This document shows, one piece after another, positions 8,470 to 16,679 of a DNA stretch of 34,554 bases (position 1 is the stretch's first letter; each line of letters starts with the position of its first letter). Under the pieces are notes generated by a model that saw only the letters and a program-made list of their open reading frames with translations, ran no database searches and was not told where the DNA came from. This DNA comes from Candidatus Gallitreponema excrementavium (GTDB taxonomy: Bacteria > Spirochaetota > Spirochaetia > Treponematales > Treponemataceae). The stretch covers positions 1 to 34,554 of the forward strand of contig JADIMM010000019.1 of the NCBI GenBank assembly GCA_017694795.1, written 5' to 3'. A program made the translations under genes and the position numbers.

Positions 8470-8520
8470 GGGGGAGCATCTTTAACAGGTGAGGGGGAAA
8501 ATCAAAGAGGCTGCTCCCCC
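8470..8520. repeat. Long inverted repeat in the gap 8371-8699
   Basis: GGGGGAGCA (8470-8478) is perfectly complementary to TGCTCCCCC (8512-8520), with an inner TCTTT/AAAGA pair. The rest of this 329-bp gap is GC-rich with many CCGG-centred short palindromes, for example CTTTAC/GTAAAG at about 8641-8663, and no gene. The G-rich arm and the following CCCCCTGG resemble the inverted-repeat tract at 2007-2222, so both may belong to one dispersed repeat family. Confidence 0.45.
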
Positions 8521-8699
8521 TGGCTCCCGCCACCCCTACTCCTGCAAGGTAGAGCCGGAACTCTCTGTCCGGAGGTAGCCCCGGTACTTAAAGGCCGGGA
8601 AACTCCACTTTGCCGGGTGTTCTTCCGGGGCAGGGGTATACTTTACCGGGATATTCCGTAAAGGCACTTTGATAAAAGACCTTGCCCCTTGCAGTAATT

Positions 8700-10844
8700 T
8701 TACAACTTGAATTTCCCGGTAAGCTCATTTAATACATCTGCGGCTTCCGTATTGCTGGAGCTGGTTTCAGATATGGAATCCACCACCTCCGTAATCTGTT
8801 CCGTTGCCCGGGCAATATCCCTTGATGTCTGGGAGACTTTTTCCGAGACAGAGGCCAGCCTGTTCATTTCTTTAAGAATCATTGAGGCCCCGGAATTCAT
8901 TTCCACGGAGCCGTCCCGTATTTGGACTGTAATGGATTCCATGCTCTTTAAGGATTCAATAACCTTCTTGCTGCCTTCGTTCTGTTCCCTCATGGATACG
9001 GCAATTTCCCCGGTCAATTTTGTGGTTTCGTTAATATTTTCTGCCACACTGTCAAATGCAGTCCGGGCTGTTGTAGAAGCCTCCACAATAGTATTTATTT
9101 TTTCTACAATGCTTTTTAAGGCTTGTTCAATTCCCTTTGATTGGGAAGAAGAATCTTCTGCCAGTTTCCTTATCTCGTCTGCCACAACAGAAAACCCTTT
9201 TCCGGATTCCCCGGCATGGGCTGCCTCTATGGCGGCATTCATTGCAAGCAGGTTGGTCTGGGAAGCGATGGAATTTATTATTTCGTTTGTTTCCACAAGA
9301 TGCTCGGATTCTGCCGAAACCTGGGAAACAAGTTCCTGGACATTACCGATACTCTGTTTTCCTTCACTGGAGGATTTCTGTAGGTTGTCAAAGCTCTTTC
9401 CTGCCTTGTCAAGATTTGTACTTATGGATTCAAAACTTGCAACCATCTGCTGTATGGCGGCAGAAGACTCGGAAAGGGCTTCTGTCTGGGTTTCAATCAT
9501 TTTTGCAAGGTTTTCGATGTTCTGGGAAATCTCTTTAATGGTGGCGGAGGTTTCCGTAACAGAGGCACTCTGCTCCTCTGTTTGGAAATTCAGGTCGGAA
9601 ACCCCGTTTGCAATGGCAGAAACCTGATTGCTGATGTTTTCCGTATGGTTTGCAAGGTTTTGGGAAACCTGCTGGAGTTTTTCTCCCTGCTCGCGGATTT
9701 TTGAAATCATTGTATGTTGTGAACTTATAAAATCGTTTACATAATTACCAACAGAAGAAATTTCGTCATGTCCAAGTATTTCAACCCTGTATGTTAAATC
9801 CCCGTTGCCGGAAGCAATATCTTTTAGGGTTTTGGCTGTGGAATTAAGAGGTTTAACCATTCTGAACGCCAGAATAAGGGAGATGAGGATGATCAGAAAG
9901 GCTGTAATCCCGATTAAAACAAGCATTGCACTCTGGATATAGTAAACGGCTTTAAATAAATCCTGTTCCGGTGCTGCAATAAAAACCTTGTACCCGGAAT
10001 TGGGTACACTGCACATAGCTGCATAATAGTTACGGCCGTTGGCCTTAAATTGAACCGGTTCGGTATAGTTACTGCTCATCAAAGCAAAGGCTTCCGTCAT
10101 TTCCGGGCTCATTTCCCAGTTCTTGTTTACATATCCCCTGCCGTTTTCATCATACTGGTAGTTTATTATATTTTCACCTTTTGTATTCTGTACTACGGCA
10201 ACAGCATGTAATCCAAATGTTTCCTTAAACTGTCCGATAGTTGAAGTATACATTTTTTCAATTTCCCTGAGTGTCAGGGTTGCCCCCACCAACCCCACAG
10301 CCTTTCCGTTCTTTATGACGGAGGAACCGCATATAATCTGGGTCGCCCCTGTAGATAGGGAAACCACAGGGTCGGTTACAATGCTCCTGAATTCTCCGGA
10401 GGTGTTTTCGGCTACAAGGTACTTGTAATAATCCCTGTCGGTAAGATACTTAAGTTCTGCATTTTGTTCCTTGTCATTTTGGGAAATGAGACCCCCGTAA
10501 TACGGATTCCCGAAAACTGTGTTTTTGTAGTATGAGCCGTCTTCCCTTGCAAGAACAAAATCTTCGTAGGCATATTCGTTAAGTTCCGCAATCGCAGCCT
10601 TTACCTCCGGCCAATTCAAATCTTTTACAGCGGAAAAACCTGCCATTGCCCTTGTGTAGTTAATCTTTTGTGAAAAAAAATCACCAAATGCGTCGGAGAT
10701 GTTTTCACCGTAGGATGTAAGGGCTGTAAGAACATCTCCGGTGATGCTTTTTTTCGTAACAGCACGGACAACCACAAGACCTATTGTATAAGGAACCAGG
10801 GCTACCAAAAGTATGGATAACAAAAGTTTTTTTCTCAGTCTCAT
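8700..10844 (-). CDS. Methyl-accepting chemotaxis protein with periplasmic Cache domain
   Basis: A transmembrane chemoreceptor that senses ligands outside the inner membrane and controls CheA kinase. ATG at 10844 follows an AGGAGG Shine-Dalgarno. Residues ~7-28 are TM1. Residues ~35-295 are a double-Cache-like ligand domain (aromatic-rich DRDYYKYLV, DPVVSLSTGATQII, GKAVGLVGATLTL, the pattern of dCache_1). Residues ~302-326 are TM2, followed by HAMP. A long helical signalling domain contains the near-invariant hairpin tip INSIASQTNLLAMNAAIEAA and GKGFSVVADEIRKLAEDSS. The C-terminus (LTGKFKL) has no CheR-docking pentapeptide. It lies downstream of the 10926-11480 gene in the same direction, 81 bp away. 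The dCache motif DxxYxxxxxxxxxxxxxxDP suggests amino acids or another small polar ligand, but the specificity cannot be told from sequence. Confidence 0.95.
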   Translation of the reverse strand: MRLRKKLLLSILLVALVPYTIGLVVVRAVTKKSITGDVLTALTSYGENISDAFGDFFSQKINYTRAMAGFSAVKDLNWPEVKAAIAELNEYAYEDFVLAREDGSYYKNTVFGNPYYGGLISQNDKEQNAELKYLTDRDYYKYLVAENTSGEFRSIVTDPVVSLSTGATQIICGSSVIKNGKAVGLVGATLTLREIEKMYTSTIGQFKETFGLHAVAVVQNTKGENIINYQYDENGRGYVNKNWEMSPEMTEAFALMSSNYTEPVQFKANGRNYYAAMCSVPNSGYKVFIAAPEQDLFKAVYYIQSAMLVLIGITAFLIILISLILAFRMVKPLNSTAKTLKDIASGNGDLTYRVEILGHDEISSVGNYVNDFISSQHTMISKIREQGEKLQQVSQNLANHTENISNQVSAIANGVSDLNFQTEEQSASVTETSATIKEISQNIENLAKMIETQTEALSESSAAIQQMVASFESISTNLDKAGKSFDNLQKSSSEGKQSIGNVQELVSQVSAESEHLVETNEIINSIASQTNLLAMNAAIEAAHAGESGKGFSVVADEIRKLAEDSSSQSKGIEQALKSIVEKINTIVEASTTARTAFDSVAENINETTKLTGEIAVSMREQNEGSKKVIESLKSMESITVQIRDGSVEMNSGASMILKEMNRLASVSEKVSQTSRDIARATEQITEVVDSISETSSSNTEAADVLNELTGKFKL

Positions 10845-10925
10845 GACCGCCTCCTGAATAACCTGTGAGATTACTTGATTTTACCACAAATTCAGCATGA
10901 GATAAATGAAAAAAAAGCCTGTAAT

Positions 10926-11480
10926 CTATTCCCTGTCTTTGTCCCAGGTCATTTCTTTTTTTACGGTTTCCACAACAATTTCCGCTGCTTTTTTTGCATC
11001 AGACTGGGGTACAAGACCTTCCTTATTAAGGGTTTTTTCCATAAGGAGCTGCAAAGAATCAAATACATCCGGCCTCATGTAAAAAACAAAACAGAAATTT
11101 ATACCGGAAGGTTTGGTTATAGTAAACGAGGAAAGTGAATCAATGGGTTTCTTACTTGACATAACCCGGGACTGGTTTTTTGCAGTCAGTATATTCAGTT
11201 CCTTAAACCTTAACGGAATCTGTTCTGCACTGGAGCGGCAGTAAGGCTCTATACTTTTCGTAGGGTATGAGGCCGGTTCCACAAGAACATGGACTTTTTT
11301 ACCGTTGGACTGGAAAGTTATTGAGTCCTCTCCGGCAAAAATCGCTTTTACCCCGGAATAGGATATTATTTCGTACATTGAATAGGTGGATTGTTCCGAA
11401 AAGAAAGAAGAAACTATATAGCCCTCGTCTTTCGGGAGTTTATCCTGTTTATAAGCTTCAAAAAGATCCATTGCTTTCAT
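10926..11480 (-). CDS. Conserved-looking cytoplasmic protein of unknown function
   Basis: The start at 11480 is preferred over an in-frame ATG at 11516 because GGAGG with 7 bases of spacing precedes it. The 184-residue product has no signal peptide or membrane segment. It opens with an amphipathic stretch (MKAMDLFEAYKQDKLPKDEG), continues with alternating beta-like segments (YSMYEIISYSGVKAIFAGEDSITFQ, KKVHVLVEPASYP), and ends in a charged helix. It has the texture of a small alpha/beta domain; I do not recognise the family. It is followed by the chemoreceptor gene 81 bp downstream, probably in the same transcript, and is divergent from umuDC. A role tied to the chemoreceptor is possible but unsupported. 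Confidence 0.75.
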   Translation of the reverse strand: MKAMDLFEAYKQDKLPKDEGYIVSSFFSEQSTYSMYEIISYSGVKAIFAGEDSITFQSNGKKVHVLVEPASYPTKSIEPYCRSSAEQIPLRFKELNILTAKNQSRVMSSKKPIDSLSSFTITKPSGINFCFVFYMRPDVFDSLQLLMEKTLNKEGLVPQSDAKKAAEIVVETVKKEMTWDKDRE

Positions 11481-11530
11481 TTTTTTCCTCCGTTTGTAAA
11501 ATAATTGAGCAATCAATATTTGACAGCTTA

Positions 11531-11547
11531 ATTATAAGGCATAAATT
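11531..11547. promoter_or_regulatory. Divergent promoter region between the unknown gene and umuDC
   Basis: The minus strand carries a perfect TATAAT (11536-11531) 51 bases ahead of the 11480 start, with a poor -35. On the plus strand TTGACA at 11520-11525 lies 16 bases before TAAATT (11542-11547), a usable promoter ahead of umuD. The two overlap, so the divergent units may compete for polymerase. Confidence 0.4.
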
Positions 11548-11585
11548 CAAATAATGGTAATTTTTTTTATAAAATGGAGTTTTTG

Positions 11586-12041
11586 ATGGAAAAAAACAAA
11601 AAGCTTGACAGTTATACTATACAGTTGTATAGTATAAGCATGAATGAAACAGGGTTTCCTTCCCCTGCACAGGGGTATGAAAAGGCGGCAATAGATTTAA
11701 ATTCTCTTCTTGTCAAACATCCTGCCAGTACATTTATCATGGTTTATCAGGGGAAAGATAACCCCGGAAAGGGGATAACTAAGGGGGATATTCTGGTTGT
11801 TGATTCCTCATTACCTCCTTTAAGGGGTGCGGTTGCCGTTGTAGAAAGTGGGGGCCGCTTTTTGTGTGTGACCTTGGAAGAAGAGTCTTCTTTATTTTTT
11901 AGAGACAGGGCTGGCGAGGTGCAAGGCTCCGGCAACCGGTGTTTTTCCGGAAAAAGTTTTTTTTACACCGACACCCATGGCGGAAAAAACTATGTTGAAT
12001 CTGTTTTCGGGATTGTAAGGGCTGCAGTGAGAATTCTATGA
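11586..12041 (+). CDS. umuD: UmuD-like protein lacking catalytic and cleavage residues
   Basis: Homologue of UmuD, the LexA-fold subunit of translesion polymerase V. ATG 11586 is chosen because GGAG lies 6 bases upstream and a 22-residue arm then precedes GFPSPA, close to the 24 of E. coli UmuD; ATG at 11574 is also in frame. The match is clear in GFPSPAQGYEKAAIDLNSLLVKHPAST and GITKGDILVVDSSLPPLRGAV. Three features differ. The catalytic Ser-Met is Asp-Asn (QGKDNPGKGI), the catalytic Lys is Val (GRFLCVTLEE for GEFTVKKL), and the cleaved Cys-Gly bond is Thr-Gly. Self-cleavage to UmuD' is therefore not expected. The stop overlaps the umuC start by ATGA, so the two are translationally coupled. 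An alternative start, ATG 11640, would give a UmuD'-sized product directly. Confidence 0.85.
   Translation: MEKNKKLDSYTIQLYSISMNETGFPSPAQGYEKAAIDLNSLLVKHPASTFIMVYQGKDNPGKGITKGDILVVDSSLPPLRGAVAVVESGGRFLCVTLEEESSLFFRDRAGEVQGSGNRCFSGKSFFYTDTHGGKNYVESVFGIVRAAVRIL
11605..11636 (+). promoter_or_regulatory. Promoter with embedded palindromic operator inside the umuD N-terminal codons
   Basis: TTGACA (11605-11610) is exactly 17 bp from TATAGT (11628-11633), a near-consensus sigma70 promoter. A perfect inverted repeat, TATACTATAC (11613-11622) with GTATAGTATA (11627-11636) and a 4-bp spacer, fills the spacer and covers the -10, as an operator would. The predicted transcription start, about 11640, falls on an in-frame ATG one residue-cluster before GFPSPA. 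A SOS-type repressor site is a reasonable guess, but the motif is not the E. coli, Bacillus or Leptospira LexA box as I know them. Confidence 0.5.
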
Positions 12042-13321
12042 TTTTTCATATTGATGCCAATTCCTTTTACGCTTCCTGTGAGAGGATTTTCAGGCCGGAT
12101 TTGGAAGGAAAGGCAATCGCAGTGCTTTCTAATAATGACGAGATTATCATAGCCTTAAACCGGGAGTGTAAAAATCAGGGGTTTAAGCGGGGGGACAGGT
12201 ACTGCGAGGTAAAGAATCTTTTCAGGGCAAAAGATGTAAGGGTTTTTTCTTCCAATTACACTCTTTATGCGGATATAAGTTCCCGGTTAAACCGGGTTTA
12301 CGGGGAATTTTCGGAGCAGGTGGAAATTTATTCCATAGATGAGAGTTTTTTGTTTTTACCGGATTACGGGAATTCCTTTTACATGGAAACAGCCTGTAGG
12401 ATTCAAAGCCGGATTTTTCAGGAAATACATATTCCGGTTTCCATAGGAGTTGCCCCTACAAAAACCCTGGCAAAATTGTGCAACAAACTGGCAAAGCAGA
12501 ATACAGGGATTTTTATCTGGGACAAGGTTGCCGGGAAAGAAATTTTAAAGGACTGTCCGGTAAAGGATATTTGGGGGATTGGGTTGCAAAGGGCTTTGGT
12601 TTTACACCGCAACAGGATTTATACAGCCGGTGATTTGGTAAACCAGCCCTTGGATAAAATAAAAAAACTTCTTACCATTACGGGCATAACCACATGGCAG
12701 GAATTAAGAGGAATCCCGGGGCATATTAACGGCGGTTTTTTTGTAAAAAGGGAAAAACACAAAAACATAACTTGCAGCAAATCTTTCGGAAAAAAAACGG
12801 AGGCTCTTGTTTCCCTGGAGGCTGCTCTTGCAGATTTTACCGTAACAGCCTTTTTAAGAATGAAGAGGGAAGGCCAAAAATGCGGTGGGGTTGGAGTTTA
12901 TATTACAACGGGAAAAAACTTTGTAGACGGGGTGGAAATGCCGCCTTACAGATGTTTTGAAAAAACGGTTTTCAGTTTTCCTGCGGATTATTTTCCCTTT
13001 ATTTTAAATTCGGCATTGGATATTCTGAGAAAAATTTACAGACCCGGATTCCGGTATAAAAAGGTGATGATTATTCTCCTTGATTTACAGGACTCAAAGG
13101 AAGGAAACCTTCTTTTTGAGGACAGGGAAAAAATAGAAAAAAAGGAAAAAGAGAACAGCCTTATGGGGGTCTTTGATGCCTTGAATGCAAAATACGGCAG
13201 GGGAACTCTTGCAATGGGGGTTAATATGCTTAATTATTCCGGGGGCAGGACAGCAATGCGGAGGGATTTTCTTTCCCCGGAATATACAACGGACATAAAT
13301 CAAATTCCTTCCGTGTACTGA
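12038..13321 (+). CDS. umuC: Y-family DNA polymerase, UmuC subunit of polymerase V
   Basis: Translesion DNA polymerase that copies past damaged bases. At 427 residues it is of normal UmuC length. The palm has Asp6 in HIDANSFYASCE and Asp101-Glu102 in YSIDESF as metal ligands, with Tyr11 at the steric-gate position. The fingers motif VLSNNDEIIIALNRECK, the little-finger entry SIGVAPTKTLAKLCNKLAKQ and the helix-hairpin-helix region (DIWGIGLQRALVLHRNRIYT) are all present. The C-terminus has the UmuC-specific tail (TAMRRDFLSPEYTTDINQIP). Its ATG overlaps the umuD stop by four bases. Expected partners are the UmuD-like protein and RecA, which is not in this window. Confidence 0.95.
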   Translation: MIFHIDANSFYASCERIFRPDLEGKAIAVLSNNDEIIIALNRECKNQGFKRGDRYCEVKNLFRAKDVRVFSSNYTLYADISSRLNRVYGEFSEQVEIYSIDESFLFLPDYGNSFYMETACRIQSRIFQEIHIPVSIGVAPTKTLAKLCNKLAKQNTGIFIWDKVAGKEILKDCPVKDIWGIGLQRALVLHRNRIYTAGDLVNQPLDKIKKLLTITGITTWQELRGIPGHINGGFFVKREKHKNITCSKSFGKKTEALVSLEAALADFTVTAFLRMKREGQKCGGVGVYITTGKNFVDGVEMPPYRCFEKTVFSFPADYFPFILNSALDILRKIYRPGFRYKKVMIILLDLQDSKEGNLLFEDREKIEKKEKENSLMGVFDALNAKYGRGTLAMGVNMLNYSGGRTAMRRDFLSPEYTTDINQIPSVY

Positions 13322-13406
13322 AAAAAACAGAGGGGACCCTGCCGGAGGGTAATCCGGGGCCTCAACCTGGTTTTCCGGCGGGGATTTTAACCCGAACAAG
13401 GAGAAG

Positions 13407-14792
13407 CTACCCGTTGCCCTCCGTTGTAACTGCCGGTTCTGTTCCTGCGGTAAACTGCTTTTTTAAATTTTTGTTTATTGCAAGGAACATTACCAAAGCA
13501 AGCACTACAGAAAAAATATCCGCCACCGGTTGTGCCAGTACTATCCCGTTTAGCCCCGCAATTGCCCTTCCTATGAAAAGCATCGGGAGAAAAACAAAGC
13601 CCTGGCGGCTTATGGAAAGGATAAGGGACGGCAGAGCCTTTCCCATTGCCTGGAATGCAAATCCGAAAATAAAGAGAATTCCCAGTATGGGCATGGAAAT
13701 CATAATTCTCCTTAACATAGGGGCACCGTATTCTACAATTTCCTGATTGTCTATAAAACAGCCTATGATGGTTTCGGCATAAATCAGATATATTATTGTA
13801 AGAACCGTGCTGGAAATCAAATTGCACACCATGGAGAATTTCATTACCGCCTTCATTCTTTTGAAATTCTTTGCCCCGTAATTGTATCCGATTAAGGGCT
13901 GTATTCCCATACCCAGTCCAAGCTGTATAAATACGACCAGGATATTTGCCTTACTTGCAATTCCCATTGCTGCCACCGGTATATCACCATACCGGGCAAG
14001 AAAATTGTTCATTATTATATTTGAAAGACTCATGAGAATATTATTTAAAGATGCCGGAGTCCCGATGGCAAAAACATTCTTAAAGATTCCGTTTCTAAAA
14101 TCAAAGTCTTTAGGACTGATTGACAACAGGCTGTTGTCTTTTTTGAGAAGATACCAGAGGTAATAGACAAAGGAACAGATGTTGCCTATTATTGTTGCAA
14201 TTGCAGCACCTGCCACACCCATATTCATGGAAAGAATCATAATTGGATCCAGTATGATGTTTACAATTGTTCCCAGCATCATTCCTATCATTGAAGCCTT
14301 TGCGGCACCTTCCCCCCTGACAATATTGCTGAAAGCACAGGAAACCACAACAAAGGGAGCCCCATAGGCTATGTAAACAAGATAGTCCTTTGTATATCCG
14401 GCAGTGTTGTCACTTGCCCCGCATAGTTTAAGAATCAAGGGCATTTCAAGAAGAAAAACAATCCCCATTATTATCCCGACTCCGATGCTTGTATAAAAAC
14501 AGAATGAGGAAATTTTTTTTACCAGAGTGTATTCTTTTCTTCCCAGAGACCTTGAAACAAAGGCACTGCCGCCGATTCCGAAAATGTTTCCTGCAGCCAT
14601 CAGTAATAAAAAAACAGGGGTTGCAATAGAAACTGCTGCAACTTGATTCGGGTCTCCTGTTTTTGAAACAAAGAATGTGTCAACCATATTGTAGACAACA
14701 TTTACAAGCATACTGAGCACTGTAGGCAAGGCAAGAATTGCAACAGCCTTGGGAACAGGTGTATTTTCAAAAATATTTGCGTTTTTTAACAT
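13407..14792 (-). CDS. MATE family multidrug/sodium antiporter
   Basis: A 461-residue inner-membrane exporter with about 12 hydrophobic helices, the usual length for MATE proteins. The N-terminal half has IFENTPVPKAVAILALPTVLSML and VYNMVDTFFVSKTGDPNQVAAVS, the family's first two helices; the second half repeats the fold (LNNILMSLSNIIMNNFLARYGD, GMGIQPLIGYNYGAKNFKRM). It probably uses a sodium or proton gradient to export cationic or aromatic compounds; the substrate is unknown. ATG 14792 has only a weak GGG upstream. It converges with umuC (85 bp apart, with a weak ACCCT/AGGGT stem at about 13338-13352) and is divergent from a second MATE gene. The C-terminal tail TAGTEPAVTTEGNG is hydrophilic. 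Confidence 0.93.
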   Translation of the reverse strand: MLKNANIFENTPVPKAVAILALPTVLSMLVNVVYNMVDTFFVSKTGDPNQVAAVSIATPVFLLLMAAGNIFGIGGSAFVSRSLGRKEYTLVKKISSFCFYTSIGVGIIMGIVFLLEMPLILKLCGASDNTAGYTKDYLVYIAYGAPFVVVSCAFSNIVRGEGAAKASMIGMMLGTIVNIILDPIMILSMNMGVAGAAIATIIGNICSFVYYLWYLLKKDNSLLSISPKDFDFRNGIFKNVFAIGTPASLNNILMSLSNIIMNNFLARYGDIPVAAMGIASKANILVVFIQLGLGMGIQPLIGYNYGAKNFKRMKAVMKFSMVCNLISSTVLTIIYLIYAETIIGCFIDNQEIVEYGAPMLRRIMISMPILGILFIFGFAFQAMGKALPSLILSISRQGFVFLPMLFIGRAIAGLNGIVLAQPVADIFSVVLALVMFLAINKNLKKQFTAGTEPAVTTEGNG

Positions 14793-15098
14793 ATCAAACC
14801 CTTTTATTTTAGCAAATGTATTTTATAAACAGAAAAAAATATTTTCAAGTAAAACATTCTGTTATTTTTTCCTTTTTTTGCAGAGTCAAGCCGGATGTTT
14901 GTCCGTTTTATCAGAGCAAAGGCAGGACTTTGTTTCCTTTTTTTCCGTTCAATATTTATTAAAAAAATTTAAACTTTCAGGTAATGGGTATCATATATTG
15001 ATTTTTTTTTACCGGGGGCTTAGACTTTAGCAGAAAGGATTGTAATCTCAAAAATGAGCTGAGGGGGTGTTTTTTTTGTGCACTTCTTTGCCTTTGTT

Positions 15099-15104
15099 TA
15101 TAAT
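15099..15104 (+). promoter_or_regulatory. Promoter for the second MATE gene
   Basis: A perfect TATAAT (15099-15104) is 17 bp from TTGTGC (15076-15081). It lies 61 bases ahead of the ATG at 15166. The gap 14793-15165 holds no other gene; it is AT-rich and must also contain the promoter of the divergent MATE gene, which I could not place. Confidence 0.6.
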
Positions 15105-15139
15105 AAAATGTGTAGTTAATTATTTGGTACGAAAGTAAA

Positions 15140-15163
15140 ATGGAGAAGACTGAAAAACTGTAA
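15140..15163 (+). other. Possible 7-codon leader ORF ahead of the second MATE gene
   Basis: ATG 15140 opens MEKTEKL and stops at TAA 15161-15163, two bases before the MATE start at 15166. The MATE start lacks a well-spaced Shine-Dalgarno of its own (the nearest, GGAG, is 20 bases up, inside this leader), so translation might be coupled through it. The arrangement could also be chance. Confidence 0.3.
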
Positions 15164-15165
15164 CT

Positions 15166-16518
15166 ATGAAGACAAATAAAAATTACGAAATTGATATGTC
15201 CTCGGGGCCTATTCTTGGAAAAATCCTTAGATTTTCTGTTCCCTTGGTTTTTTCCAGCGTCCTGCAGCTGTTGTTTAACGCTGCAGATGTTGTTGTTGTA
15301 GGACGCTTTGCCGGGAACAACTCCCTTGCTGCCGTAGGCTCTACGACTTCCCTTATAAATCTTTTGACAAATCTTTTTATCGGTTTGTCCATTGGCTCCA
15401 ATGTTGTTGCAGCCACCTATTATGGGGCGAATAAACAGAGGCACCTTAACCAGACTGTCCATACCTCTGTTCTTATAAGTTTTATAAGCGGGATAATTCT
15501 TTCCCTGGGAGGTTTTTTCTTTTCCAGAAAAATTCTTGAGCTTATGCAGTCCCCTCCGGAAGTTTTGCCTCTGGCAACCCTTTATCTCAAGATTTATTTT
15601 CTTGGAATGCCGGCTACAATGGTATACAATTTTGGCAGTGCACTTCTCAGGGCAAAGGGTGATACCCAAAGACCTTTATATTTTCTGCTCTTTGCCGGAA
15701 TAATCAATGTAGCCCTGAATCTGTTTTTTGTAATATCGTTTAAAATGGATGTAGCAGGGGTGGCCCTTGCAACCGTTATTTCCCAGTTTATATCTGCCGT
15801 CCTGGTTCTCATGTGCCTGTTTAGGGAGCAGGGGGGCTTTAGGCTGTATATTGGCAGGCTAAAAATAAACCGGGAAATCTTTTTCAAGATTTTGCGGATC
15901 GGGCTTCCGGCAGGATTTCAGGGAATAGTTTTTTCCCTTTCCAATGTGGTCATACAGTCTTCTGTTAATTCTTTCGGTCCCACTGTAATTGCAGGAAATT
16001 CTGCGGCTTCCAATCTGGAAGGTTTTGTGTATGTTTCGATGAACGCATTCCACCAGGCTGCCATAACTGCAACTTCCCAGACAATGGGGGCCGGTAAAAA
16101 AAACCGTTTGAATTCCGTGGTGATTACAAGCCAGCTTTGTGTACTCGGTGTTGGATTAATGCTTGGGTGGGCAATGGTTTTATTCGGGCCTTGGCTTTTG
16201 CAGATTTATTCCCCCAGCCAGGACGTAATAAATGCCGGGCTTGACCGTGTAAGGATAATAGGGCCTACCTACGCGCTTTGCGGTATGATGGATGTAATGG
16301 TAGGAATCCTCCGTGGAATCGGATATTCCCTTTTGCCAATGGTGGTTTCTCTTGTGGGTGCCTGCGGATTAAGGCTGCTTTGGATAGCCACGGTCTTCCA
16401 GATAGAAAGGTTTCACACAATCACATTCCTCTATGTGTCATATCCTGTTTCCTGGTTCCTGACTTTTATGGCCCATGTGGTCAGTTTCCTTTGGGCGAGA
16501 AAAAAGCTCTTCAGGTAA
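15166..16518 (+). CDS. MATE family multidrug/sodium antiporter (second copy)
   Basis: A 450-residue membrane exporter from a different MATE branch than its divergent neighbour. It opens with MSSGPILGKILRFSVPLVFSSVLQLLFNAADVVVVGRFAGNNSLAAVGST, the pattern of the common bacterial COG0534 subgroup, and has the second-half motifs LRIGLPAGFQGIVFSLSNVVIQSSVNSFG and NAFHQAAITATSQTMGAGK. About 12 transmembrane helices are evident. It probably exports cationic drugs or metabolites by sodium or proton antiport. The start at 15166 is preceded by a good promoter and a 7-codon leader frame but no ideal Shine-Dalgarno. The two divergent MATE genes share only family-level similarity and are not a recent duplication. 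Confidence 0.93.
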   Translation: MKTNKNYEIDMSSGPILGKILRFSVPLVFSSVLQLLFNAADVVVVGRFAGNNSLAAVGSTTSLINLLTNLFIGLSIGSNVVAATYYGANKQRHLNQTVHTSVLISFISGIILSLGGFFFSRKILELMQSPPEVLPLATLYLKIYFLGMPATMVYNFGSALLRAKGDTQRPLYFLLFAGIINVALNLFFVISFKMDVAGVALATVISQFISAVLVLMCLFREQGGFRLYIGRLKINREIFFKILRIGLPAGFQGIVFSLSNVVIQSSVNSFGPTVIAGNSAASNLEGFVYVSMNAFHQAAITATSQTMGAGKKNRLNSVVITSQLCVLGVGLMLGWAMVLFGPWLLQIYSPSQDVINAGLDRVRIIGPTYALCGMMDVMVGILRGIGYSLLPMVVSLVGACGLRLLWIATVFQIERFHTITFLYVSYPVSWFLTFMAHVVSFLWARKKLFR

Positions 16519-16526
16519 AAAACAAG

Positions 16527-16555
16527 CCCTCTTATAATTCAGTATTTCAAGAGGG
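16527..16555 (+). terminator. Possible terminator after the second MATE gene
   Basis: CCCTCTT (16527-16533) pairs perfectly with AAGAGGG (16549-16555) eight bases after the stop codon. A second GC-rich palindrome (GGCCGGCCCGGC) ending in TTTT follows at about 16557-16573. The first stem lacks a direct T run, so the assignment is moderate. Confidence 0.45.
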
Positions 16556-16679
16556 GGCCGGCCCGGCTTTTAATGCGGCTTTCAGGTACAGAGTTTTAAA
16601 GGGGCTTTTTACCAGGCTTAAAATGTAAAAGTTTTTTTCCCGGAAGTTTTCCCCTTTCTGACACCGGTTTCCAAAAGAT

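Noticed and set aside
8707..9627. 306-codon plus-strand frame opposite the chemoreceptor
   Set aside because: Ser/Phe-rich antisense of the coiled-coil signalling domain, with no start signal; a typical shadow of an MCP gene.
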